Positions 63,654-64,000 of a stretch of 64,000 nucleotides of DNA are shown here, piece by piece. This DNA comes from Ilex aquifolium (lineage: Eukaryota > Streptophyta > Magnoliopsida > Aquifoliales > Aquifoliaceae). Numbering within the stretch: the stretch's first letter is position 1; every line of letters begins with the position of its first letter. Location of the stretch: contig OX637402.1 in the NCBI GenBank assembly GCA_951799425.1, forward strand, positions 1,922,501-1,986,500, written 5' to 3'. A program made the position numbers and the translations under genes. The notes under the pieces were generated by a model that was not told the DNA's origin, searched no databases, and worked only from the letters and a program-made list of their open reading frames with translations.

Positions 63654-64000
63654 GTCAAAATAATGATTCCATTGAATCCGGAAGGTCGAAAAACATTGGG
63701 AGTGGTAATATGGATGTATTGGAAGTTAGGAAGTGTCTCGGAGTTAAAATACACTTTAACGAGAATTTGGGTAAAAATGGGTATTGAACACTACTTAGTG
63801 TTTTGGCCATAAATTTTTATCTTTAAGTCCAATTGATCTGAAATTTTTACAGTAGAGAGTAGACATCTAGGGCTACAAAAGTATGTCTCATGAACATTTT
63901 CCAATTCGACCTCTAAATAAATCAAAACTGCATTGGAAGTTGAAACAAAAATCTGGCAGTCAAACCGTACCGGTACGCCGAACTCCAGTAGCTAAACCGT
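63654..64000 (+). repeat. Satellite unit 43, cut by window end
   Basis: First 347 bp of a unit. It ends inside the second 12-bp palindrome, before the TATA box. Carries CATAAATTTT and CTAAATAAATC. Confidence 0.96.

Larger units (their letters stand above)
1..64000 (+). repeat. LTR-like megasatellite array, 42 full units plus one partial, head to tail
   Basis: The same ~1.5-kb sequence recurs end to end across the window with no foreign insertion and no inversion. I set unit starts at the recurring GTCAAAATAATG; start-to-start distances are 1525 bp (mainly units 1-8), 1522-1527 bp (long class), 1506-1508 bp (short class from unit 17) and 1420 bp (unit 15). Differences are scattered substitutions plus a few indel sites: an (AT)6-8 tract, a 1-nt loss at TCAA(A)CCG, 16-17-bp leader deletions, and one 102-bp loss. 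No gene, RNA gene or other transposon is visible. Orientation is given by the TATA box and leader. The array continues beyond both edges. The whole window should be read as non-genic satellite. Confidence 0.98.

Noticed and set aside
1..64000. Ribosomal DNA intergenic spacer array
   Set aside because: Sub-repeats and a promoter in a tandem unit suggested it, but no rRNA coding sequence separates the units and the promoter is of Pol II TATA type.
1..64000. Full-length retrotransposons with internal regions
   Set aside because: No primer-binding site, polypurine tract, gag, protease, reverse transcriptase or integrase sequence is seen; successive units abut directly.

Overview
The whole 64 kb window is one uninterrupted head-to-tail satellite array. 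I count 42 complete units and one partial unit of about 1.5 kb, all in the same orientation. Lengths are 1525 bp in most of the left third, then a mixture of about 1522 and 1508 bp, with one 1420-bp unit. Both window edges fall inside a unit, so the array extends past both ends. I see no credible protein-coding gene, rRNA, tRNA, integrase or reverse transcriptase. The short open frames are translations of the repeat itself.

The host is most likely a flowering plant. The sequence is AT-rich, with a plant-like TATA box (CTATAAATA), AAACCCTA telo-boxes, a GA-rich leader and a terminus (TGTAACACCCCG) of the kind I associate with plant Ty3/Gypsy LTRs. The species cannot be named from this window.

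Layout of one unit, using unit 1 coordinates: 1-300 AT-rich upstream region; 300-390 CpG-rich patch with two copies of the 12-bp palindrome CGTACCGGTACG; 408-415 TATA box with a predicted start near 440; 453-518 telo-box and GA-rich leader; 569/570 possible splice donor; 570-959 AT-rich region with two more telo-boxes; 960-1317 three and a half copies of a 102-bp sub-repeat, carrying seven copies of the palindromic CArG-type motif CCTTATAAGG; 1316-1323 palindromic junction CAATATTG; 1322 TGTAACACC terminus; 1359-1372 (AT)n tract; and several AATAAA motifs.

My preferred reading is that each unit is a solo LTR of about 1521 bp (TGT...ACA) joined to the next through a 4-bp ATAT. The CA-AT-AT-TG join looks like the junction of unintegrated LTR ends. 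On this view the satellite arose by amplification of a joined-LTR circle or of a tandem LTR, with no internal region left. The promoter is intact in all 42 units, so the array could be transcribed many times over.

Region by region: units 1-8 (1-12200) are nearly uniform 1525-bp units with 3-unit and 7-unit periodicities. Units 9-15 (12201-22762) are mixed and chimeric and include the 1420-bp unit. Units 16-21 (22763-31867) form two copies of a 4552-bp trimer that diverge within unit 21. Units 22-31 (31868-47021) are mainly short/long dimers of about 3030 bp. Units 31-39 (45500-59113) are three copies of a 4538-bp trimer. Units 40-43 are less regular. The array therefore records successive rounds of unequal exchange.
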